A stretch of 5,227 nt of DNA, taken from NCBI GenBank assembly GCA_017425725.1, contig JAFOXU010000071.1:1-5227 (forward strand), read 5' to 3'. The translations under genes were made by a program, and so were the position numbers. Shown here piece by piece: positions 1 to 5,227 of this stretch; the stretch's first letter is position 1, and every line of letters starts with the position of its first letter. The DNA comes from Alphaproteobacteria bacterium. Lineage in GTDB: Bacteria; Pseudomonadota; Alphaproteobacteria; Rs-D84. Below the pieces are notes generated by a model that worked only from the letters and a program-made list of their open reading frames with translations, made no database searches and was not told where the DNA came from.

Positions 1-318
1 GAAAAGCCAGACGAATCAGAAAAAAATTATAGTTATATCCGCAGTGTATCATTTGAACCAAGTCTGCGTAATTGTCATGTTTGCCGTATGCAACAGGTTT
101 GTGAAACAGGTGGCGAGTCTAAGGCGACATCTGCATTAAAGGCGGCATCTGGTGGGTTGTCTGCTGGTGCGGCTGCTGGTACCATGGTCAGCCCAGGTTG
201 GGGTACTGCAATCGGTGGTGTTGTTGGTGCTGTTGGTATGGGGATTATGGGCGCTGCCAGTGGTGGTGAAAAAGAATTCTGTCAGCAGATTGAATCTTGT
301 GAAGACATTAATATGTAA
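1..318 (+). CDS. C-terminal part of a cysteine-bracketed glycine-zipper protein (5' end outside window)
   Basis: The frame is open from base 1 to the TAA at 316-318, giving 105 residues; the start lies upstream, so an ATG at 88 is internal. Visible parts, in order, are a hydrophilic stretch, a CxxC motif at residues 25-28 with a third Cys at 34, a glycine- and alanine-rich hydrophobic segment (about 51-89), then Cys 94 and Cys 100 just before the end 'CEDINM'. The hydrophobic segment holds two glycine zippers with GxxxG spacing (Gly 52/56/60 and 68/72/76) split by a Pro-Gly turn near 65-66, which suggests a membrane-inserting hairpin. The next gene starts 26 bases on and has the same cysteine framework at its C-terminus (CxxC, Cys, then Cys and C-x-D-I-x-M), so the two are probably paralogues in one operon. 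The cysteines suggest an oxidising compartment such as the periplasm. I do not recognise a named family; function unknown. Confidence 0.8.
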   Translation, partial: EKPDESEKNYSYIRSVSFEPSLRNCHVCRMQQVCETGGESKATSALKAASGGLSAGAAAGTMVSPGWGTAIGGVVGAVGMGIMGAASGGEKEFCQQIESCEDINM

Positions 319-331
319 TCACAATAATATT

Positions 332-341
332 GGAGAGAGAG
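332..341 (+). promoter_or_regulatory. Ribosome binding site of the cysteine-rich protein gene
   Basis: A purine tract GGAGAGAGAG ends three bases before the ATG at 345. It decides the start: an in-frame TTG at 330 overlaps the tract and has nothing suitable upstream, while starting at 345 puts a signal peptide exactly at the N-terminus. A nearly identical GA-repeat tract precedes the minus-strand gene that starts at 4577. Confidence 0.7.
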
Positions 342-344
342 AAT

Positions 345-2849
345 ATGTTTGCAAAAAAAATAACGTTAATTTGTTCTGTGTTCGCAATGTTGGCTGTAAT
401 GCCACATTGCGATTCGTTTGCGGCTGCTAAATCAAAAAAATCTGCTGCAAAACAATCCGCAATTCAAACGGGGACCAAGGTTCGAACCAAGGTAGAAGTT
501 AGCGGACTGTATGACCAGGAATGTTATGATGCATATTATGGATGTATGGATTCATTTTGTATTTCTGACAACGAAAGTGGTGGCAGTTGTACTTGCAGTG
601 ATTTAAATGCACAATATGAAAAAGATTTAATGGAAATCAAAGGTATTTTAGAAGAAGCAGAGCGTGTCAGAACGGTCGAAGTTGAAAAGGTTCAGGCCGG
701 TGCAAATGCTGATATTATCTTTGGCGATGGCGAACGTGAATATGATGAAGATGGTAATATTGTTGATTTAGATGAAAAAGATAAAAAACAAAAAAAACAG
801 GATTTATTAGCGATGTGGGATACCTCTTTTGAAGAAGAAGAGGAAGAAGAAATCGATATCTCTGATTTGGTCGGTGCGTCATTGTATGATGCGGCACAGG
901 AATTGTGTCAGGAACAGATACCTGAAAAATGCGAAAAAGATTTTGCATTCTTGACCCAGGTTTATAAACGTCAAATTACATCCGACTGCAAGGGGTTTGA
1001 AAACAGTATCACACAAAAACGTGCCGAAGCCGAAGCCGCATTGGCCAGTGCCGAGGCAGATGTTCGTTCTGCATTAAAAGATTCTTTGAACGAAGCAAAC
1101 AAGTATGATTTGGGTACTTGTATGGTTGAATTCAAGAAATGTATGATGACAGACGATGCATGTGGTAAAGACTGGATGGGGTGTGTTTCAACAATTGCAA
1201 ATGTTAATATGCAGGGGATTAATGAATCCGATGTTTTCAAAGATGAAAATATGAAAAAATCTGCACAAAAGGCATTTGACGGCAGTGTATACGGAATTGC
1301 TGCATCAACAATGGAAGGTTTGGATTCAAAACGTATAATTTGTGAACGTGTTTTGAATCAATGTGTTGCGGTACGTGATCAGGTTTGGCCTGCATTTATT
1401 CGTGAAGCAGCCCCAACAATTAAGGTTGCTGAATTAAACGCTGAATCCAAGGTACGTCAGTCTTGTTTAACAAATATTTCAAATTGTATCCAAAAGGCCT
1501 GTAAAGACGATATCGCAGGCAAGGGTGTTGATACAATGGATGCATGTTTGGCACGTCCGGATATGGCACGCAGTTTCTGTAAGGTTGAATTGGAACCATG
1601 TGAAAAAATGGAGCCACAAATTTGGTCTTATGTAACAGATAAATTGGCTGCGATGCGTGTTGATGCATGTACAGAAGAAGTAAAGAATTGCTTTACGGCA
1701 GATACACGTTGTGGCAAGAACTTTGAAAATTGTATCGGTATGGACTATGAATATATTCATGATATTTGTCCGATTGATACATTGGTTGTCTGCAAACAGG
1801 CAAACCCAGCATTTTCAATGGATGACTTGGATTCAATGTTGATGGGATTGTACTTAAATATTGATAATTCTGCATTGGATAACTGTCAGGCATTGGTTGA
1901 TGCCAAAATGACCGAGGTTTGTGGTAGTTTGACAGACTGTAACCGTTTTGCATCTGATGAAGTTATCGGAACAAATTCATTACGTTCTGTCAAAGATGGC
2001 ACAATATATCGTGTAACAGGTATGATTTCATTTGGTTCAATCAAAATGGGTGATGCGACAGGTGTGAAAGATGGTGATGATATCTTGAAACCTGGTGAAA
2101 TTGGTGTTGCAGAATATATTGAAAAAATCAAAGAGAAGAACAAATCTGTTAAGGATGCAGATGCGGTTATTGCAACGATTGAAGATGAATTGAATAATAT
2201 TGCAGGCACAATCAATCGTACAATTGCGATGATTGAACAAGACCCAGAAATTCAATTCTGTGTTGCAGGACGTGATTTGTCTCAGATAACAGGAAAATCT
2301 GGTGACAAAACAACGGCTCGTTTCCCAAATCTGTTGAATTCAATTAAAACCCAGATTGCGGTATCTGCATTACGTCAGGCCCAAGATAACTATAACAAAA
2401 AGTTTACCGAAGAAGTGTCTAAGGCAACCAAGGATGCATCATTGGATATTGCGCAATATATGTGTCAAAAGGCGGCACAACAGGGTGCAACAGATATCAC
2501 AACCCCAGAAACAGACTTGGTTGAAAACTATGCAATCAGTTATGACGTTGGCAGTGGTCTGAATCAAAAAGATTTAACCGCTGGTGGTTCCAAGATTACA
2601 GAACTGGGTGGTGTAACATTCAGTAACGCAGGTTATCTTGGTAACAAAGATAACGCAACAAAGTTGACGGGCGGTCAGAAAGAAACAACAGCGGTATTTA
2701 GTCGTGAAACACGTATATGTCGTATTTGTACAACGATATATACCCAGAATTGTAAAACGACCGGCAGTAAGTCTTGGTTCCATAACAACAGAAATGTTAC
2801 ATGTGAATCAGGAACACCGACCGAAAATTGTCAAGATATACAGATGTAA
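345..2849 (+). CDS. Large exported cysteine-rich repeat protein, unknown function
   Basis: This 834-residue protein starts at ATG 345. It has a Sec signal peptide: Lys 4-5, a hydrophobic core at about 6-20 and a likely signal peptidase I cut near Ser-Phe-Ala 24-26. The context of Cys 22 (MPHC) is not a lipobox. The mature part has 36 cysteines, mostly before residue 535. Six C-x6-C pairs occur: 60/67, 259/266, 333/340, 374/381, 412/419 and 442/449; two extend to exact C-x6-C-x6-C-x6-C arrays (259-280 and 442-463, both containing CGK[DN][WF]xxC). Residues 333-381 and 412-449 form a second repeat with C-x6-C-x5-Q-[VI]-W. Between them are a very acidic stretch (about 129-175, with seven Glu at 163-169) and a likely helix (about 222-252). 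Residues 540-780 are cysteine-poor and probably a separate domain. The C-terminus (792-834) has CxxC and ends 'CQDIQM', like the preceding gene. Inference: a disulfide-rich periplasmic or surface protein made of helical cysteine modules. I know no named family; the role is unknown. Confidence 0.88.
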   Translation: MFAKKITLICSVFAMLAVMPHCDSFAAAKSKKSAAKQSAIQTGTKVRTKVEVSGLYDQECYDAYYGCMDSFCISDNESGGSCTCSDLNAQYEKDLMEIKGILEEAERVRTVEVEKVQAGANADIIFGDGEREYDEDGNIVDLDEKDKKQKKQDLLAMWDTSFEEEEEEEIDISDLVGASLYDAAQELCQEQIPEKCEKDFAFLTQVYKRQITSDCKGFENSITQKRAEAEAALASAEADVRSALKDSLNEANKYDLGTCMVEFKKCMMTDDACGKDWMGCVSTIANVNMQGINESDVFKDENMKKSAQKAFDGSVYGIAASTMEGLDSKRIICERVLNQCVAVRDQVWPAFIREAAPTIKVAELNAESKVRQSCLTNISNCIQKACKDDIAGKGVDTMDACLARPDMARSFCKVELEPCEKMEPQIWSYVTDKLAAMRVDACTEEVKNCFTADTRCGKNFENCIGMDYEYIHDICPIDTLVVCKQANPAFSMDDLDSMLMGLYLNIDNSALDNCQALVDAKMTEVCGSLTDCNRFASDEVIGTNSLRSVKDGTIYRVTGMISFGSIKMGDATGVKDGDDILKPGEIGVAEYIEKIKEKNKSVKDADAVIATIEDELNNIAGTINRTIAMIEQDPEIQFCVAGRDLSQITGKSGDKTTARFPNLLNSIKTQIAVSALRQAQDNYNKKFTEEVSKATKDASLDIAQYMCQKAAQQGATDITTPETDLVENYAISYDVGSGLNQKDLTAGGSKITELGGVTFSNAGYLGNKDNATKLTGGQKETTAVFSRETRICRICTTIYTQNCKTTGSKSWFHNNRNVTCESGTPTENCQDIQM

Positions 2850-2850
2850 A

Positions 2851-2879
2851 AAAAGTCCCCCACATGGGGGATTTTCTTT
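2851..2879 (+). terminator. Rho-independent terminator of the cysteine-rich protein operon
   Basis: Directly after the stop codon, a stem of TCCCCC (2856-2861) pairs with GGGGGA (2866-2871) around the loop ACAT. A G-T pair and flanking A and T bases extend it, and a T-rich tail (TTTTCTTT, 2872-2879) follows. This should end transcription of the two plus-strand genes before the reverse transcriptase remnant. Confidence 0.88.
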
Positions 2880-2893
2880 ACTGATAATGCCTA

Positions 2894-2913
2894 AGTGTTG
2901 GAATAAAAACACT
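2894..2913. repeat. Short inverted repeat at the 5' edge of the reverse transcriptase remnant
   Basis: AGTGTT (2894-2899) and AACACT (2908-2913) are perfect inverted copies separated by eight AT-rich bases. The right arm ends at the first base of the TGA that closes the reverse transcriptase frame upstream. It is AT-rich with no T tail, so it is not an obvious terminator. Six base pairs can arise by chance; it is listed because it sits at the presumed truncation point. Confidence 0.3.
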
Positions 2914-2915
2914 GA

Positions 2916-3521
2916 CGTTTTTGGCAATGTGATGTGCGAAAATTTTACCCCAGTATCGATCATAATATCATGATGAATATCGTTGCAAAAAAAATCCATG
3001 ACAGAAAAATTCTGCGGTTGTTGCGCAAAATTGTTTTTTCATTGCCAGGTGGTAAAAATTTGCCAATCGGAAATCTGACCAGCCAATGGATGGGAAATTT
3101 ATATCTGACAGAACTTGATTTGTTCATAAAACACAATCTGAAATGCGCTAATTATTTGCGCTATAGTGATGATTTCTGTGCCTTTCATAATGATAAAGAT
3201 TTTTTAAACAATATACGTTATTGTGTTGATGATTTTGTTCAACAAAATTTAAATTTGAAATTGTCCATGGCAATTATTAAGCCTGCCGAAGGTATGATAT
3301 TTGTTGGATTCAGATTGTTTAAAAAATTTATATTATTACGTCAGCGGACTGTGAAAAAAATTAAATGCAGAATGCGTATCTTGTTTCAAAAATTAAACTG
3401 GTCTGACGGCGATATTGCATCGGTCGCATCAATGTGTGGGGTGATGGGATGGGCAAAAACATATAACTTAAGAAAGATAATAAAAAATACCCCGTTTGGG
3501 GTATTTTTATCTGTTGGTTAA
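2916..3521 (+). pseudogene. 5'-truncated reverse transcriptase, resembling diversity-generating-retroelement type
   Basis: The open frame gives 201 residues from codon 2916. It opens at palm motif A ('CDVRKFYPSIDH', catalytic Asp at residue 6, codon 2931). It then shows 'LPIGNLTSQ' (49-57), 'YLRYSDDF' (80-87, catalytic Asp pair at codons 3168 and 3171), 'FVGFRLF', a basic thumb stretch ('LLRQRTVKKIK') and a near-terminal 'YNLRKII'. The IGxxxSQ form and the 'LLRxRTVK' thumb resemble DGR reverse transcriptases; group II intron enzymes have QGxxxSP there, and the retron VTG signature is absent. Family members usually have more than 300 residues, so the fingers (motifs 1 and 2) are missing. Upstream in frame lie stops at 2892, 2904 and 2913. 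The first start-like codon, GTG 2934, would drop the motif A Asp, and no ribosome binding site is evident. The 3' end runs through a terminator hairpin and overlaps the convergent gene by 15 bases. Bases 3181-3300 are only about 27% G+C. Probably a non-functional remnant, although the surviving palm and thumb have no internal stop. Confidence 0.8.
3483..3508. terminator. Bidirectional rho-independent terminator between convergent units
   Basis: An 11-base perfect inverted repeat: AAAAATACCCC (3483-3493), loop GTTT, GGGGTATTTTT (3498-3508). The A and T runs at the two ends provide a T tail on either strand, so it can stop plus-strand transcription through the reverse transcriptase remnant and minus-strand transcription of the OmpA-domain gene. 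Two bases of that gene's stop codon (3507-3509) lie inside the repeat, and the remnant's frame is translated straight through the hairpin. Confidence 0.9.
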
Positions 3522-4577
3522 TTGTAATTCAATGCGACGGTTTTGCTGCAGGCTGGCCGCGTCATTTCCCAATGATATTGGATACATGTCGCCAAATCCC
3601 GTTGGGATCAGACGACGTTTCGACACACCATTCTTGGCCAGTTCGTTTGCAACCGCACTGGCACGTAACAATGACAATTGCGTGTTGTTGCGATATCCAC
3701 GTGTCCCAGATATAACCTGTTTCTTATCTGTGTGGCCATCAACACGAATTATCCAATCGATGTCTGTTGGGATTTTCGCCTCCATATCCTTGATGACATT
3801 GGCGATAAGTTTTAATTGTTTCTTGCCTGCATCAGATAATTTGTATGAACCACTTGGGAATAATATGTCGCTGTTGACGATGAATCTGTCACCGTCTGTC
3901 GTGATTGTGGTGCGATTGCCCATTGCCAGTTTTACAGCCTTGTAAAATTGTGACTGATATTTAGATACATCATTTAATTCTGCGACCTTGTCCGCCAACG
4001 CCTTGTTCAGGCGGTTGGACATTTCGACATATTCAACTTCTTGGGCGCGTGATTTTTCTTCGGCTGCGTCCAATGCGGCCTGTAATTGTTCTAATTGGGC
4101 GGTATAATTCGCATATTGTACGGACATTTGTTCCTGTAATTGTTTGCGTTCTTGTTCCAGTGCCACAGATTGTTCACGACTAAGGTTTGCTTGGTTCAAT
4201 TGTGCCGCCAATGTGCTAATTTCAGATTGCATTTCTGTGATTTCAGACTGCATTGTGGCAATCTTGGATTCGTATGCGCCAATTAAATCTTCGGTGCTTG
4301 TGTCCATATTGTTCAATTCATCACGTGCTAATAATAACAGGCGGTTGGCTTCCCGTTTGTATAATTCCATTTCTTCGATTGTTTGGGCCTGTTCGGCATT
4401 TTCTTGCTTTAACTGTGCAACAGCACGTGTGCCTGTTGATTTGTTGAACACGCTGGTTGTTGTCCACAAAAATACAAACATAATCAGCAAGAATATCAAT
4501 ATGATAACCAGATTTGAAAATAAATCGACAAATCCTGGCCATGCATTTGTTTGACTGCGGTAACGGATGTTCATCAT
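3507..4577 (-). CDS. MotB/OmpA-like peptidoglycan-binding protein with membrane anchor and coiled coil
   Basis: This 356-residue protein is the probable stator partner of the channel protein encoded 32 bases upstream. It has one N-terminal membrane helix (about 18-39) preceded by 'WPGFVD'; Asp 18 sits at the helix entry where MotB, TolR and ExbD carry their proton-binding Asp. Residues about 52-205 are a long Gln/Glu-rich coiled-coil region. The C-terminal OmpA-type domain (about 225-356) shows 'ILFPSGSYKLSDAGK', 'RVDGHTD' (279-284), 'NTQLSLLRASAVANEL' (298-313), 'GFGDMYPI' and 'NRRIELQL'. The Asp of HTD and the Arg of LLRAS are at the positions that bind diaminopimelate in this family. Inference: the domain grips peptidoglycan while the helix joins the proton channel in the inner membrane. 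Two consecutive ATGs (4577 and 4574) are possible starts; the GA-rich tract upstream fits either. The long coiled coil argues for a non-flagellar energy-transducing complex, but its partner process is not visible here. Confidence 0.9.
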   Translation of the reverse strand: MMNIRYRSQTNAWPGFVDLFSNLVIILIFLLIMFVFLWTTTSVFNKSTGTRAVAQLKQENAEQAQTIEEMELYKREANRLLLLARDELNNMDTSTEDLIGAYESKIATMQSEITEMQSEISTLAAQLNQANLSREQSVALEQERKQLQEQMSVQYANYTAQLEQLQAALDAAEEKSRAQEVEYVEMSNRLNKALADKVAELNDVSKYQSQFYKAVKLAMGNRTTITTDGDRFIVNSDILFPSGSYKLSDAGKKQLKLIANVIKDMEAKIPTDIDWIIRVDGHTDKKQVISGTRGYRNNTQLSLLRASAVANELAKNGVSKRRLIPTGFGDMYPISLGNDAASLQQNRRIELQLTNR

Positions 4578-4584
4578 TGTTTTT

Positions 4585-4593
4585 CTCTCTCTC
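4585..4593 (-). promoter_or_regulatory. Ribosome binding site of the OmpA-domain gene
   Basis: On the minus strand GAGAGAGAG lies seven bases before the ATG at 4577 and ten before the second ATG at 4574. It falls in the 32-base gap after the upstream channel gene, which supports translation from one operon transcript. It matches the GGAGAGAGAG tract at 332-341. Confidence 0.6.
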
Positions 4594-4609
4594 GTTCTGT
4601 GTTGTTGTG

Positions 4610-5227
4610 TTATGCGTCAGACAGGGTTTGTTCCAGTGTCTGAACACTTTTTGTTAATTCGTGTGTCGCTAAGTTTATTTTTGGTAAAACACGTGCGATT
4701 TCATCTGTGGCAGACGCAGTTGTGCGTGCAGACAGAAAATCTGATAATATCTTGAATATTGTGTTTTGCGCAATTTGTACCTGAAGCCCCAGAAAACCGA
4801 CAATTAAACTGCCCGCCAGTCCCAATAACGAACTGGTAAATGCGGTTGTCATGCCAGATAATGGTTTGTATATCCCGGTCTGCATTGATTCCAAAACTGA
4901 TTCGTCAGAAAAGTTTAATGATGCAATTAATTCTGCAAAACCACCAACCGTTAATATCAGTCCCCAGAATGTCCCCAGTAAGCCCAAGAATATCAAAATG
5001 TTTGTTATATAGCGTACAGATTCACGGGAATCTTCGAAACGTAGCAGTATCATGTCTGAGATGCTGTCCAGTGTTGATTCAGAAATCTTGCGTGGGCGTG
5101 ATGATAATATCTGGGCCACAGGACGTAATAAATTGGGCATGCGTACAACCCCAACACGCCCAGTTGTATAACTGTATAACCATTTATATTCAGGCAATAA
5201 TTGAAAAATCTGAACAAAACATAGACC
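4610..5227 (-). CDS. MotA/TolQ/ExbB-family proton channel protein (5' end outside window)
   Basis: The frame is open from the window edge (5227) to the TAA at 4612-4610, giving 205 residues. A TTG at 5197 could be taken as the start, but the in-frame residues before it ('FVQIFQLLPEYKW') continue the family pattern of a first membrane helix followed by a loop, so the true start lies beyond the window. Numbering from the edge: a cytoplasmic region (about 20-70, with 'PNLLRPVAQIL'), a membrane helix (about 73-96) with 'FLGLLGTFWGLILTVGGF', a loop, then a helix (about 125-150) with 'GMTTAFTSSLLGLAGS', and a C-terminal tail likely helical. The LGTFWGL and AFxSSLLGLAGS motifs identify the channel-forming family that couples proton flow to work across the envelope. 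The adjacent gene encodes the expected single-helix, peptidoglycan-binding partner. The pair resembles flagellar MotA/MotB in plan, but this protein is closer to ExbB/TolQ in its channel motifs. The exact process it powers is unknown. Confidence 0.88.
   Translation of the reverse strand, partial: GLCFVQIFQLLPEYKWLYSYTTGRVGVVRMPNLLRPVAQILSSRPRKISESTLDSISDMILLRFEDSRESVRYITNILIFLGLLGTFWGLILTVGGFAELIASLNFSDESVLESMQTGIYKPLSGMTTAFTSSLLGLAGSLIVGFLGLQVQIAQNTIFKILSDFLSARTTASATDEIARVLPKINLATHELTKSVQTLEQTLSDA

Noticed and set aside
330..344. An upstream TTG start for the 834-residue protein
   Set aside because: It overlaps the purine-rich ribosome binding tract and would add five residues in front of a well-formed signal peptide; ATG 345 fits better.
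408..410. Lipoprotein cysteine (Cys 22) in the signal peptide of the large protein
   Set aside because: The preceding residues MPH do not form a lipobox, while Ser-Phe-Ala a few residues on suits signal peptidase I.
2851..2875. The C/G hairpin as a DGR-type cruciform downstream of a variable repeat
   Set aside because: The T-rich tail and its position right after a stop codon make an intrinsic terminator the simpler reading.
2641..2930. DGR variable and template repeats near the reverse transcriptase, including the Asn-rich C-terminus of the large protein as a target
   Set aside because: By eye I found no second copy of the 3' end of the large gene with A-specific differences. The 66 bases before the remnant leave no room for a normal template repeat, and there is no C-type lectin-like ending. 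A windowed alignment of both flanks in a larger region would settle it.
2704..2973. An 89-codon frame spanning the terminator and the junction
   Set aside because: It overlaps the end of the cysteine-rich gene in another frame, crosses the terminator hairpin and shows no reverse transcriptase or other motif.
2916..3521. Retron or group II intron origin of the reverse transcriptase
   Set aside because: The retron VTG signature is absent, the motif is IGNLTSQ rather than QGxxxSP, and no maturase or HNH domain or intron RNA structure follows.
3496..4554. Plus-strand open frames (149 and 136 codons) opposite the OmpA-domain gene
   Set aside because: They are antisense to a gene with clear family motifs, lack ribosome binding sites and give no recognisable protein.
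5195..5197. TTG at 5197 as the start of the channel protein
   Set aside because: The frame stays open to the window edge and the preceding residues match the family's first helix and loop, so the gene is cut by the window instead.

Overview
The window reads as an AT-leaning alphaproteobacterial chromosome segment, probably from an uncultured, host- or gut-associated lineage. The main taxonomic clue is the minus-strand pair: a MotA/TolQ/ExbB-type channel protein followed by a MotB/OmpA-like peptidoglycan-binding partner. The 'WPGFVD' membrane anchor and the 'NRRIELQL' C-terminus are, from memory, typical of alphaproteobacterial versions. The taxonomic call is an inference; there is no rRNA or other marker gene here.

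Layout. The plus strand starts with the last 105 codons of a gene (1-318) encoding a glycine-zipper segment bracketed by cysteines. After 26 bases comes a large gene (345-2849, 834 aa) for an exported protein with 36 cysteines, many at exact seven-residue spacing. The two proteins share a C-terminal cysteine framework ending in 'C[EQ]DI[NQ]M', so they look like tandem paralogous envelope proteins in one operon. A strong intrinsic terminator (2851-2879) closes it. I cannot name either protein.

After the terminator lies a reverse transcriptase remnant (about 2916-3521). It begins abruptly at palm motif A and keeps the IGNLTSQ, YSDD and thumb motifs, but lacks the N-terminal fingers and any plausible start. 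Its motifs resemble diversity-generating-retroelement (DGR) reverse transcriptases rather than retrons or group II introns. No template repeat, variable repeat or accessory gene is recognisable in the window, so it is best read as a 5'-truncated remnant, noticeably AT-richer than its neighbours.

The minus strand carries a two-gene operon transcribed toward the remnant: the channel protein (5227-4610, N-terminus beyond the window) and, 32 bases later, the OmpA-domain partner (4577-3507). They probably form a proton-driven complex of the inner membrane that reaches to the peptidoglycan. A perfect inverted repeat at 3483-3508 separates the convergent units and can end transcription in both directions.

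All gaps between genes are short (26, 66 and 32 bases), and no gene-free stretch exceeds 300 bases. I saw no tRNA, rRNA, CRISPR array or insertion sequence.
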